Shown here one piece after another: positions 21,970-33,489 of a stretch of DNA of 64,000 nt. A program made the position numbers and the translations under genes. The notes under the pieces were generated by a model, which saw nothing but the letters and a program-made list of their open reading frames with translations, had not been told where the DNA came from and searched no databases. Position 1 is the stretch's first letter; each line of letters opens with the position of its first letter. Source of the stretch: Narthecium ossifragum (lineage: Eukaryota; Streptophyta; Magnoliopsida; Dioscoreales; Nartheciaceae); contig OY986972.1 in assembly GCA_963920575.1 (NCBI GenBank), forward strand, positions 3,613,115-3,677,114, written 5' to 3'.

Positions 21970-22583
21970 ATTGGTGAAAGAAAACTCCTATTGGAATCAA
22001 TGAGAATGAAACCCAATAGTTTCTGGTATTTTTTGATAGAAGGCTAGTGATCGAAGCTTGTCCAAAAAGATATCCTGAAGAGAAGAATGTAAAGATCCCT
22101 ATGATAATTTGACATAAAGCCTAACCTAAAGGACTTTTTTTTTTAATAGAATCATCTGAGATTATTTGTGCCTATGAATTTTACTAATTTGATCGTGCTT
22201 TAATATCATCAGATGATCATAAGGTGAGTTGCACATAACAATTGCATTCAATGTAAATGCCCCGAATGCTGGAGATATAGATAGTGGCATGCAACATAGA
22301 CCCTTCTATCTAAAATTGTCATTAATTCCTTGCACAAAAAGCTTAAAGTCATGTTTTGAGGCGTCTCAGTTTCTGACTTATAAGGATTTTGTCACAAATT
22401 GACTCTCATGGTTTTCCAAAGTTCTATTAGTGTGCAGTCAAAATGCTCAACATTGACCTATTTGTTTGATTATAATGAGAGGGGTCATATTCATGGCTGC
22501 CTGAGTCACCAACTATGATCGTTTAATCTACCTACGCCATTCAGTAATGCTTTGTGAGGCCAGGCCTCATGCCTATCCATTCA
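21970..22583. repeat. Downstream module, left part, up to the retrotransposon
   Basis: Matches 40100-40760: 'gacatgaatgcaatcccttcgtcagtactcaaattgg', 'gcacaaaaag.tta.ag.catg', 'aatgctttgtgagg'. It continues on the other side of the retrotransposon at 38738, showing that the element landed in this module. Confidence 0.65.
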
Positions 22584-22588
22584 GTCTC
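22584..22588. repeat. Target site duplication (GTCTC), left
   Basis: The five bases GTCTC directly precede the 5' LTR and are repeated exactly after the 3' LTR at 38733-38737. Confidence 0.92.
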
Positions 22589-23829
22589 TGTTAGCCAAAA
22601 TAATGGCTAAATCATTAATGACGGACAGGTAGGCAAAACAGGTAATGACTACATGGACGATAATTTTATAATCTTATCGACCAGATAAAACCTATCGACT
22701 AAATGGACGATAGAATATTGACCAAATGGACGATATCGTCTATATGGCACCATCATTTAAGGGACTAAGGACGATAATCACCCAAAAGTCACAATTGGAC
22801 ATGTTACTTAATGTCATCGTCTAAAAGCAATTAACACGTGTGCCAAATATGGTTAAAAAACACATGCAGGTATGACGTGGACAAGAAACGATAAATAAGC
22901 CAGCGTAATCGTGACGTATGCAACGAAAGAGCATTGACCACGTGTACTCTCCAAACCAGACACGGACGTGGGAGAAGCTGTTGAGGAGCAGTTCGCACAC
23001 GATCTCCTCCTTTTACGCCATCAACCCTCAAGGCGGGAGCAGTTAGTTAGTTCCTTAGAATAAATAGCCTCTCTTCTCCACTGTAAACCCCCCCGACAAT
23101 CTGTAACCTGCTCTTAAGCATGGCTTTCGTTTCGTATGTACCTGTAAGTTGATTAATTAAAGCTTTCAGTTTGATTAATGGCTTTCTTTTACTGTTTTCT
23201 TAGTATAATCTAGATAATGTAGTCGTTTTAATCGTCTCCTCTTTTTGTTTCTTTCTTTTAGTTCTAGTTTAATGGATTTCTGTCCGTTTCTGCATTTTAG
23301 TATAGTTTAATTTAAGATTAATGTAGATTTAATTAAGTTAATTTAGTTCTAGATTAGATTAAACTAGTTTATTAATTACTGTTTCTGTTCTCCATGATTA
23401 TAGGAGTATTTTAAGATTAATTTAGGTTTAATTAGTCCTTTTTACTCTTTCTTTTCTTCAAGCTTTCTTTACTGTTTTCATTAGAATAAGTTAATATTAG
23501 GAGTTTTCATTTCTTAGATTAAGTTAACCGAATAGATTTAAATGCATTTTCTGGATTCAGTAATTTAGGTTGATCTTTATGCTTTATTTAATTAATTCCG
23601 TAATCTTAGGTAATTTAAGGCTTTTTTTAAGTTAATTTATATTATTTTAAGTTAATCTTGATAATTAGATTATTGAATTAGGTTTAATCTAGATTTCCAT
23701 ATTACTTGACATCTCTGGTTCGTTAATTCGATAGAGTAGAACTCAACTACAATCATCTGATACTTAAGTGTGGAATAGGGTTTGACCTTGACTATTTGAC
23801 CGGTCAACGGTTAGATTTCCTCTCTAACA
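22589..23829 (+). repeat. 5' LTR (1241 bp)
   Basis: Begins TGTTAGCCAAAATAATGG and ends CTCTCTAACA. It contains a TATA-like 'ttagaataaatagcc' near 23056, followed about 30 bp later by the 'ctgtaaacccccc' segment. It is nearly identical to the 3' LTR. Confidence 0.95.
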
Positions 23830-23834
23830 TTTTT

Positions 23835-23853
23835 TGGCACGCTCGGTGGGACC
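23835..23853 (+). other. Primer binding site candidate
   Basis: TGGCACGCTCGGTGGGACC starts five bases after the LTR end. It begins with TGG, the complement of a tRNA CCA end. The tRNA species was not assigned. Confidence 0.55.
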
Positions 23854-23867
23854 TGTGTCAAGTCTTT

Positions 23868-26405
23868 ATGGAAGTCGGTCAAGTTGGACCAGACGGTATG
23901 GTCGTCACTAGGATTGGTTTGGACACCAATAGTGGTAGTGGAAATGTCGATCACGGCGATAACTAGCAAATTCCGGTTGTGGTCGAAGAGGAACCTGTCA
24001 TTTTTCCATCCTTTGACCAACCACATATTCCTCCGCCTGTTCCCCCACCACACATAGAATATCGAGATAGGGTGGTTTATCGTTCTGTAGAGCGAGGGAA
24101 CACATCGGCCAGAGTTGGCTTAGATCCAGGAAACATAACGTCAAGTACAGCCCAAAATATGGTCGATGAAGCTTTACATGCTAACAACCAGCAAATGGCA
24201 AGCCATATTGCCACTGCCTTAAGGCCTTTTATTGATACCATGCAGACTTTTATCAACGCAACGTTGTCTCAGGCAAACCCTGGACCAAATGTTGTTAGGC
24301 CGACCATGTCAATGATGCCTATCGGCCAAAACGCCACCCAAAATAATCGTCCATTTCCGCCCAATATGGTCATGGGACTTGGCGGTAATAACGGTTTTGT
24401 GCTGTTACAAAATCCAATGCATAGCCAAAACCGTCTCGGCCAAAATAGCCAAGTTGGTCAAACTAGTTCAACCCATCATCGACCATAGATGAATAATGAT
24501 AACAATCAAAGACCTAACTTAATCGGTCAACCATCTGGGTTGTTTCCATCGCCAACGCAAATACCTCATAATAATAAGATGTTAACTCCTGGAGGAATAC
24601 CAAACAATGGTGTCCCTCCTCTTCAAGGGATGCAAGGCGATGTTGTTCCTCCAGCGCAAGGAGCGCCAAAAAATGGAGTTCCTTTAGGTCAGGGTATACC
24701 AATAGGCGGAATGTCTTTAGTTATGGGTGAAAACATTCTTCAAAACATCCTTCAGAACATTCTTCAGAACATTCCCCCTAATGGCCAGAACCTTGTTTAC
24801 CCAAACAATGGCCAAAATATCGGCCAGAATAATAACTTGGATGCTCAAGGTCAATGGTTTCCACAGAATAACTATGGGCAACTAGGTGGCCAAGTTAATC
24901 GGCCAATAGGAAATAATTTTTATAATCAAAGAATGGCCGATGGTCAACGCATGGGTGAAGTCCCTTATCAGAATAACTATCGATCATATGAGGCACCACC
25001 GTATTATGCTAGACCACCAAACGAGCAGTATGACCAAGTGTGCAACAACCCTCTTTATAATCAGGCTGATGTTCTACGTGAACAAGTTGCTGAGATTTTA
25101 CAAGAGCAAATAGGTTTAGGACGACCAGCTACTCGTCCAACTTATAGGAAGCCTTATCCCGATTGGGTTGACCAAATGCACCCGCTTCCTAGGAACTATA
25201 AAGTTCCAGAGTTTACTATGTTCTCTGGGGTAGATGAGATATCAACCATTGAACATATAGGGAAATTCTCCGTGCAATGTGGAGACGTGAATAATTTTGT
25301 CAAACTTAGACTATTCCCTAACTCTTTATCCGGGGTAGCTTATTCATGGTTCATTAAGCTATCGCCCAATTCTATTCAAAATTGGCAGCAAATGGAACAT
25401 GCATTCCATTCTCAATTCTATAAATCAGAACCAGAAATAACAATGGCCGATTTAGCTCAACTTAGACAGCGGCCAGATGAGAACCCTGAATCGTTCCTAC
25501 AAAGGTTTAAAAGAGCGAGAAGTAGGTGCTTTATTCCCTTGCCTGAAAGGGAATTTGTAAAAATCGCTCAAAGTGGGTTAGCCTTTGAACTTAAGAAGAA
25601 GTTCCAAGATAGGGATTTTATTGACCTATTTCAACTACAGACTAGCGCTATACATTATGAACAACTGTTGAGAGAAGAAGATCAGATGAAATCATCTTCC
25701 AAAGGAACTTACTATAGAGATACTAACTATGAAATAAACCAAGTTAGTGACGTCGATGAAGAAAACTACAATATGAACGATGTTTGTTTGGCCGAGCTCC
25801 TTAAGGGAAAACTTTATATATGTAAAGCTCTTGCCAAACTTGAGCGAGAACTTAAAGGTAAAGAAGTAAGCAGAGATGGTAAACGTCCAATGCGAAAGTT
25901 TTCTTTTGATATTTCAAAGGCTGATCAAATCTTTGATCAATTACTGAAAGATAAACAAGTCAAATTGAAAGATGGACATGCTATGCCAAGCCTTGATGAA
26001 ATCAAGGACAAAAGATATTGTAAGTGGCATAATGCTTGGTCACATCACACTAACCAATGTTTGGCTTTCCGTAATGTTTTGCAGGATGCGATTGATTCCG
26101 GTAGGATTGGTTTCCCAACCAAACACATAGGAGTTGATGCAAATCCATTCCCCAAAGCTGCTCCAGTGGGAATGGTGTTGATTGATGTGGCAAATTTCAA
26201 ATTGCCAAAGTTCAAGATTGTCATCGACGAGACTCAAGACGATAGTCGTCCAGATGTGTTCACAAGACTTAGCCAAGACAAAGGGAAGGAACCTGTTCTT
26301 CCACATGTCTGCCCGAGATGTCATTGGGATCTCAGTCGCCCGATGACACCGTTCTTTGGGACCAAGTTTCATCGTCCACAGTCTAGGCAGTGGAACAGAG
26401 GTTAG
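23868..26405 (+). pseudogene. gag: gag region of the Tat-like element, interrupted by TAG codons
   Basis: One frame runs from ATG 23868, with in-frame TAG codons at 23964-23966, 24486-24488 and 26403-26405. The N-terminal third is Asn/Gln/Pro-rich. The retrotransposon gag core lies at about 25170-25610 (YKVPEFTMFSGVDEIS, then SGVAYSWFIKLSP, then a QRPDENPESFLQRFKRAR block). It would form the capsid-like particle that packages element RNA. A CxxH-type segment with CKWHNAWSHHTNQC (near 26020) and CPRCHWD (near 26310) may be zinc-binding. Gag and protease share one frame, as in most plant gypsy polyproteins, so the TAGs are disabling mutations rather than gene ends. Confidence 0.85.
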
Positions 26406-28295
26406 CCTCACGTCTACCCAAAGAGCTTTATGCCTCAGCCTTACAAGCCAGAGCGATGGTACAACTACAACTGCTATACTCGTCGATCGGTTCCTGTGGA
26501 GGAGATGACGAGGACTCAATACCGTCGCCACCAGAAGAAGTATGGCCAGATGATGAGGGCCAAGCAAACCCAAGAAACTAACCCAAGTCAGGATGAGGAG
26601 GTTGAGGAGATTGAGGAAGATGTTGCTGTCTCTAAGGCAACAGAGTCTTCAAAGAGCAAATTTCATCGTCCAAACAAGGATGATGACGATGAGACTGGAG
26701 CAAACCAAGTGATCAGATTCGGAACACTCCCGTCAGTCATTGTGAATAACTATATCTTGCCAAGCCGCCTTGGACAACAATGTCCAACTGTAAGCGACTC
26801 AGACATATCCGATATGGCCGATGATGGATCGTCAGCCACACTGGTCGAGGGAGATGAAGAAACGTCGGCCACCTTGGTCGATGAAATGGAGGGTTCAGCC
26901 CCAGTGAGCTTAGTACTTGACCAGGAAGATGAGTACGTCGAGATTGAAGAAACAATCGACGTTGCTGAAGAAGCTTGGAAGAGGAATATGTCTACAAAAC
27001 AGCTGTTGAGGCAGTTGTATGAAGAAGGTAATCCAGCAGTTGGACCGGGTGGCCAGCCAAGTGACCGATATGATTACCTGCGAGTGTATGGAGACGTGAA
27101 GGTGAAGCGTCTCGTCAAGAAGACAGAAGTCGTCGCCAAGATTGTTCCATCGATGTCGACAACAATTGTTCCAACTGGCTGGGGTGATGAAGAACAAGAA
27201 CCCATGGTCGAGGATATTGAATGGGTAGAAATAGAGGTACCCATCAAAGTCAATGAAGAAGCAGCGAGAAGAAATATTTCCCAAAAGAAGCTATTGATGG
27301 ATCTCTACAAGGCAGGTAATCCAGCTATCAGTATTTAGGGCCAGCCAAGCGGAAAGTTTGATTATTTGGTTTGCTATGGCGATCCCATTGTGAAGAAGTG
27401 GGTTCCCAAAAGTGATGTAGCAAAGTACAGTCCGCCAGCCGATGAAGTGCCAATCATCCCAACTAGTTGGGACATGGAAACAACAGAGACACAGCAAGAA
27501 CAACACCAGAAGGATCAACAGTGGCCATCATGGGATGGTCAAGAGAACCCAGAAGTCATCCAGGTTGAAGCTAAGGCAAAAGGGAAAGCAGTTGCCCATC
27601 AGCCTCAGTCATCGGCCAGTTCACACAAGGAAGATCCCCAAGATCGGAACAATACAGTGTTCGAACGACCTCCAGCAGCAATGACACGCCATTTACGGCC
27701 TTTACATATCAACGCCGAGATCAACGGCGTCCCAGTGAGTAGAGTTTTGATCGACACCGGAGCTGCAGTGAACGTCATCCCTACTGAGATGATGAAAAAA
27801 CTACACAAGACCGATAGCGATCTTATCCCCACGGATATCACGCTAACAGGATTCAGTGGAGTTCCAGCCCCAGCAAAGGGAATCCTTCCTTTAGACATAA
27901 AGGTTGGGAGTGTCACAAGAATGACAGCATTCTTTGTCATGGACTCAACGACCAGTTACAATGTCTTGCTTGGTCGAGACTGGATTCATGCCAGCCAGTG
28001 TGTTCCATCGTCTCTTCATCAATGTTTATTTTTATGGAACGATGAGGGAAACGTGGAATCAGTTATGGCCGATAACATGCCGTATAGTATGGACACGCAT
28101 GCCTTGGAGGCATCCTTCTACGACTGCAATTACGGTCCTTTACAATTCCTTCAGATCGAGGATACCCTGAAGGTAGTTTCTGAGAATGGAGTCATGCTAA
28201 GGGAGCGCGTGGCGGAACTGTTCGATCCGGCAAGACCAACCTCAGTGGTCTTTGCACCTAAATCTGGCCGAACATCAGCCACAAATCAAAAGTGA
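26406..28295 (+). pseudogene. Gag-protease spacer and aspartic protease
   Basis: Same frame as gag, interrupted by TAG at 27336-27338. It contains two tandem copies of a module of about 65 residues (26935-27130 and 27226-27415; motifs RNxSxKxLLxxLYxxGNPA and GQPSxxxDYL). An Asp/Glu-rich stretch precedes it. The protease follows, with the catalytic motif LIDTGAAVNVIP (DTG at 27753-27761) and the downstream LLGRDWI motif near 27967. The role would be polyprotein processing. The frame ends at TGA 28293-28295, overlapping an ATG (TGATG) in the pol frame. Confidence 0.88.
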
Positions 28296-30505
28296 TGAGT
28301 TCAGACTCTGAAAGAGGTTAGGCCGCTGTAACGGCCTTAAAAGCCAAATTGATGGCTTATCAGGTAGAAGCGTTCGCCACTCAAGAAGCGAACGACCTTG
28401 ATTGTCTCAAAGAGATTCCCCAAGAGGAAGATGAAGAAGTTCCCAATGGCAAACGTGGAAATATGCAAGCTCAAGACCCATTGGAAGAAATCGACCTGGG
28501 CGACGATGAGGAGCATCGTCCAACATTCATCAGTAAACTTATCGACCAAGATGTAAGGTACGAAGTCATTGCTATTTTACGTTCATATAAGGATTGTTTT
28601 GCATGGGATTATAAAGAAATGCCTGGTTTAGATAGAAACATTGTAGAGCATGAACTCCCTACTCGACCAAATTTTAAACCATATAAGCAAGCGCCTAGAC
28701 GCTTTGCTCCCAACATAATCCCAGAAGTAAAGAAAGAAATTGAACAATTGTTGAATGCTAACTTTATTAGAACGGCCATATATGTAGAATGGCTTTCTAA
28801 TATAGTGCCAGTTAAGAAGAAAAATGGCAAACTTAGAGTTTGTATAGACTTTAGAAATTTAAACTTGGCTACGCCCAAAGATGAGTATCCTATGCCATCG
28901 ATCGATAATTTGGTCGATTCCACCGCTGGGCACGAAATATACTCATTCATGGATGGGTATTCTGGATACAACCAAATTTATATCGCCGATAATGATGTTC
29001 ATAAAACGGTATTTAGATGTCCAGGGTCACTTGGAAGTTATGAATGGGTTGTGATGCCCTTTGGTTTAAAAAACGCTGGTGCTACTTATCAGCGAGCGAT
29101 GAACTTGATTTTTCATGATATAATTGGCCATTTTATCGAGGTTTACGTCGATGACATAGTAGTGAAATCACCAGTTATGGCCGATCACTTTTCACAGTTA
29201 GTCAAAACTTTTGAGCGAATAAGAGAGTATAATTTAAAATTGAATCCCTTAAAATGTGCATTTGGGGTACAAGCAGGGAATTTTCTTGGTTTTCTCGTCC
29301 ATCAGCGAGGAATAGAACTTGACCAAAACAAAGCAAAGTCTATAATCGAGGCCAGTCCTCCAAAGACTAAGAAAGAACTGCAAAAGTTTCTTGGTCAAGT
29401 AAATTTTCGAAGAAGGTTTATTGCTAACTGTGCAGGTAAAACTCAAGAGTTTTCATCGCTCTTAAGATTAAAGAATGAAGACGATTTCATCTGGGAAGAG
29501 CGACATCAACAAGCCTTTGAACGCTTGAAGCAATGCTTATCAACGCCACCAGTTATGGCGCCGCCAAGGTTGGAACAACCCATGAAGCTCTACATCGCTA
29601 CAGCAGACCGATCAATAGGAGGTCTCTTGGCGCAAGATGGAAAAGATGGAGCTGAGAGAGCAGTGTATTATCTAAGTAGACAGTTGTTACCGTATGAGCA
29701 GAAGTACTCGGCTATAGAAAAGCTATGTTTGGCCTTGTATTTTATGTGTACCAAGTTAAGAGCTTACCTTAAGCCTGTAACTGTCTATTTGATATCTAAG
29801 TTCAATGTAATGAAATTCTTGTTTTCTCGGCCAATTTTACACCAACGTATTGGTTACTGGGTTTTGACTTTGGCTGAATTTGATATTCAGTTTGTCTCTC
29901 AAAAGGCTGTTAAAGGCCAAGCATTGGCCGATTTTTTAGCCGATTACCCTTGCGTAGATATACCAAAGGAGTTAGAGCGAGAGATCAACAACGTATCGCT
30001 CACCCCATGGACGATGTACTTTGACGGTTCTAAAACTGTCAATGGAGCTGGCCTTGGGATAACAATCCTATCGCCCATTGGACGCAAATATAAGTTTGCA
30101 TACACTCTATCGCAATTATGTACTAACAATCAGGCTGAGTATGAAGCCCTAATCATCGGCCTAGAAATTTTGTTAGACATAGGAGTGTCCAATGTACAAA
30201 TTAAAGGTGATTCACAGTTAGTGATAAATCATCTACTTGGACATTATAAATGCCAGAGCGACATACTAATTCCATTTCATCAAATCGCTCTAATATTATT
30301 AAATCGTTTTCATGATTTTGAACTACTATTCGTTCCAAGGCTGCAGAATGATGAGGCCAATACCCTCGCCCAAATAGGATCAGGCTATAAAGTGTTAAAA
30401 CACTTGGGGGGCATGACCGATTTCAGTTCTGGTATAATACAAACTGCCTTAGAGCGATATCATCGGCCAATTGAGATAAGTCAAATCGATAGCCAACCAG
30501 ATTGA
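28295..30505 (+). pseudogene. pol: Reverse transcriptase, RNase H and second RNase H
   Basis: The ATG at 28295 overlaps the protease stop, and an in-frame TAG at 28319-28321 breaks the start. The open part from 28349 spans 718 codons. RT shows the GKLRVCIDFRNLN block, MPFGLKNAGATYQ and the catalytic YVDD at 29144-29155. RNase H-1 follows (YIATADRSIGGLLAQ, then YSAIEKLCLALYF). A second RNase H (YFDGSKTVNGAGLG, NNQAEYEALIIGLE, KGDSQLVINHL, DEANTLAQ) keeps the D-E-D-D pattern. The pair of RNase H domains is known from Tat elements. The stop at 30503-30505 is an in-frame TGA. Integrase coding continues beyond it. Confidence 0.93.
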
Positions 30506-30890
30506 CGGACCTCAATCGTCGATTTTTTGAAAGACCCATCGCTTAAGGTCGATAGAAAAATCCGTCTTAAAGCGATACATTATTTTCTACAAAACGACGT
30601 TTGATATAAACGTCGACCAGATGGAGTCTTATTGCGCTGTTTGAGTCCTGATGAAGCTAAATTGACGATGGCTGAGATACATAATGGTGTTCGTGGAGCA
30701 CATCAGTTTGGCATCAAAATGCGCTGGCTAATAATGCGCAGTGGCTTTTATTGGCCACGCATGGGGAGGAGTGTGCTATATATGCCAAAGGATGTGAATC
30801 GTGCCAAAGACATGATCCATTACAACGAGCACCAGCAAGTGAGTTATCGATCATCGTCAAACCTTGGCCATTCAGGTGTTGGGCGATAGA

Positions 30891-32448
30891 TGATACGACT
30901 TGAAAAGTATGGTGGCTTAACAAGTCTGACCAAAATTACAATATATTCCGGTTCTCTACTTTAACTACTAAGAACTAGTAGATAGTGGAGAGTTCGAGTC
31001 GAGCCCACAGGGATTTAAGGGATTGAAATTAAACACTTAGCAAATTTCCTACTAATGAGTTGAGAAAAGATTGCAAGTTGAAATTAAACTAAACTTATAC
31101 TAAAGGATTTATGAATATGAGAGAAAGGACCACATGATTCTTAATCAGGAACTAAGGATTTACCAGGTTTTCCTAAGATCAGGGCATGCAAACACGATGA
31201 ATGGCTTCCTAAAAGTTGATAAGTGAATGGCTAGTTCTCCTTATCACTCGACAAGTTCTGTTTAGGATTCCTTATCGGCAAGAACAATTATAGAAATATC
31301 AGTGACCGAATGATTAGTTACGTTCACTGCTAATGAACCCTCTTACTTAGATGAATTCATCGCAAATACTAGCATAGATATGGATTAAGGTGTAAGATCG
31401 AGATGACTTCGCATCTCGATGGCCAAATCTACAAGAATAAGATGCATGAAGGATTAGGTATAGAACGTAGTGGGACTAGCACTATACAACCCCTAATCAC
31501 GAAGAAGATTTCATCCGAGATACCATGGGACTAGCATGGTCCTCTTATTCGGATGAATCCAATCTAAGCCCTAGCATACACAAGCTCTAAAATCAAGTGC
31601 AAGCAAGAACGATTCATACATCCAGCAAGAAAACAACACCAAGATGTAGAAAAATATAATCAATCCATAAAAACCAAATCATCGTGTATACAAACCCTAG
31701 ATCTAAGAAATCCCTAGTAAAAATCATAGTTACATCATAAGAATCCCATGGTTAGGGTTTTAGTTACTCATCTTCAGGGGGTAATCCATCGGTAGAAGTT
31801 GATGATCTCCTCCCGCCATGGATTTTCTCCAAAGAATCGTCGAAGAAAAGATGTTGAAAAGATAGGAAAACTCTCTCCAAACGCGTCTGGAAAAAGCCCG
31901 CAAAAATCCCGAAACAATGACTACTTATAGCCCAAGAAACAACCTCCCACGGATTAGATCTGAGCCGTCGATCTTTGCTTCTGGCCGCGTCGGATCGATC
32001 CGTCTCTTGGAGTCGGATCGATCTGACTCCTTAAGTTGCGAGTAACGCCCGAGCCGGATCGATCGGGCACTTGGAGTTGGATCGATCGGACTCCTTTACT
32101 TGCTGGTAACTCCCGAGCTGGATCGATCCGTCTGTCGAGTCCGATCGATCGTGCCGTTATTGTTGCGCTACATCCCGTGCTGGATCGATCCGTCTCTTGG
32201 AGTTCGATCGATCCGACAGTTGTTCATCGTCCCATCGCTGGTTGAGTTGGATCGATTGAGCTCATTGAGTCCGATCGATCTGGCTTGCCACAAATCGCCA
32301 AAATACATTGTTTTAGCTCCAAAATTGATCTAACTCGTAGCAGGACCTGTTATACTTGAAATGGGAGAAAAGTAGTCAGTCTAGCATTGCTCGGGGCCCA
32401 ACAAAGCCAAATTACCAGGGTGTTTTGTGCACTTTTCAAGTCTTATCA
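30891..32448 (+). mobile_element. Solo LTR (1558 bp) nested in the integrase region
   Basis: The ends are TGATACGACTTGAAAAGT and, inverted, TGATAAGACTTGAAAAGT. The element therefore starts TG and ends CA with an 18-bp imperfect terminal inversion. ATAGA at 30886-30890 is repeated at 32449-32453. TG...CA ends plus a 5-bp duplication fit a solo LTR. No coding region is present. The 'gagtcgagcccacagggattt' segment near 31005 is of a kind often seen in plant gypsy LTRs. Positions 31970-32290 hold an array of GATCGATC palindromes. A relative ends at 851 in this window. Confidence 0.88.
31970..32290. repeat. GATCGATC palindrome array in the solo LTR
   Basis: About ten GATCGATC-centred palindromes (for example CGGATCGATCCG) occur in roughly five paired units of about 60-65 bp. 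The flanks alternate 'cttggagt.ggatcgatc' and 'cccg.gc.ggatcgatc'. Only two such sites are present at the equivalent place of the copy at 1-851. Confidence 0.8.
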
Positions 32449-33489
32449 ATAGACATTGTAGGGAAGATATATCCTCCATCGTCCATGTTGCACAAGTTTG
32501 TAATTGTTGCAACAGACTATTTTACTAAATGGGTAGAAGCAATCCCATTAAAAAATGTTTCCGATGATCAAGTGATAAGCTTCATTTGGGAAAACATCAT
32601 ATGTAGATTTGGCATTTCACAAACAATTGTGTCCGATCAAGGGACAATGTTTGTAAGTTCTAAGGTGAAGAATTTTTTGGCTGAGTATAAAATTAATATG
32701 GCCAATTCTACACCCTATTATGCCCAATCTAATGGACAAGCTGAAGCGTGCAATAAAACCATCAAGTCAATTATAAAAAAGATGATGGACGATAACCCAA
32801 GACAATGACATGAAGGTTTACTAAGAGCATTATGGGTACATAGAACTACACCTAAGTCTAGTACTAAGGTTACGTCTTATCAATAGTTTATGGTCAAGAG
32901 GTGGTGCTACCGGCTGAGATAAATGTTATATCGCCCAGAGTTCCAGAACAAGATCGCTCAACTAGTGAAGAGTATGAAGAAGCATTAATGTATAATTTTT
33001 TAGAGCTCGATGAGAAACGAGCTATTGCCTTAGAAAATATAGAGGCACAAAAGTTGAAAATGGCCGATATCTATAATAAAAGGGTAGTTTCAAAAGAATT
33101 TCAGGAAGGAGATCTAGTTTGGAAAACGATCTTACCTATAGGTCGTAATGATCCCAAATATGGAAAGTGGTCGCCCAACTGGGAATGACCATACTTGGTC
33201 GATCAGGTATTTCCAAATAGATCATTTCAACTGAGAACTATTGACTTTGGGTTGCATAGATCAATGATCAATGGTCGATACCTTAAGAAATACTACCTGT
33301 CAATAGAATAAAAGCATAGAAGAAAAACGTCCTTAAGATTTGGACGATAGCAATTAAAAAAAAAAAACAATACGTCCTTGAGATTTAGACGATAGCAATT
33401 AACAAAATATTGTTCAGTACAAAATATATCGGCCAAAAGTGTTACATCAAAATTTACAAGCTTTATCGCCCATATCAGACAAGGAAAAA

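Larger units (their letters stand above)
30506..33311 (+). pseudogene. Integrase, split by a nested solo LTR and several stops
   Basis: The zinc-binding N-terminal domain is at 30630-30880, with His residues in EIHNGVRGAHQFG and the Cys pair in the other frame after a frameshift near 30760. Reading is cut by an insertion at 30891-32448. The catalytic core resumes at 32449, with the D,D,E residues in VIVATDYFTKWVEAIP, IVSDQGT and NGQAEACNK. In-frame TGA codons lie at 30503, 30602 and 32806. A frameshift near 32886 and a further stop at 33186 precede the C-terminal part (EFQEGDLVWK). Removing the insertion and one ATAGA copy would leave the frame continuous at the junction. This shows the insertion hit an open integrase or an only lightly damaged one. 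Confidence 0.9.

Noticed and set aside
30891..32448. DNA transposon with terminal inverted repeats
   Set aside because: The TG...CA ends, 5-bp duplication and absence of transposase fit a solo LTR better; short inverted ends are normal for LTRs.
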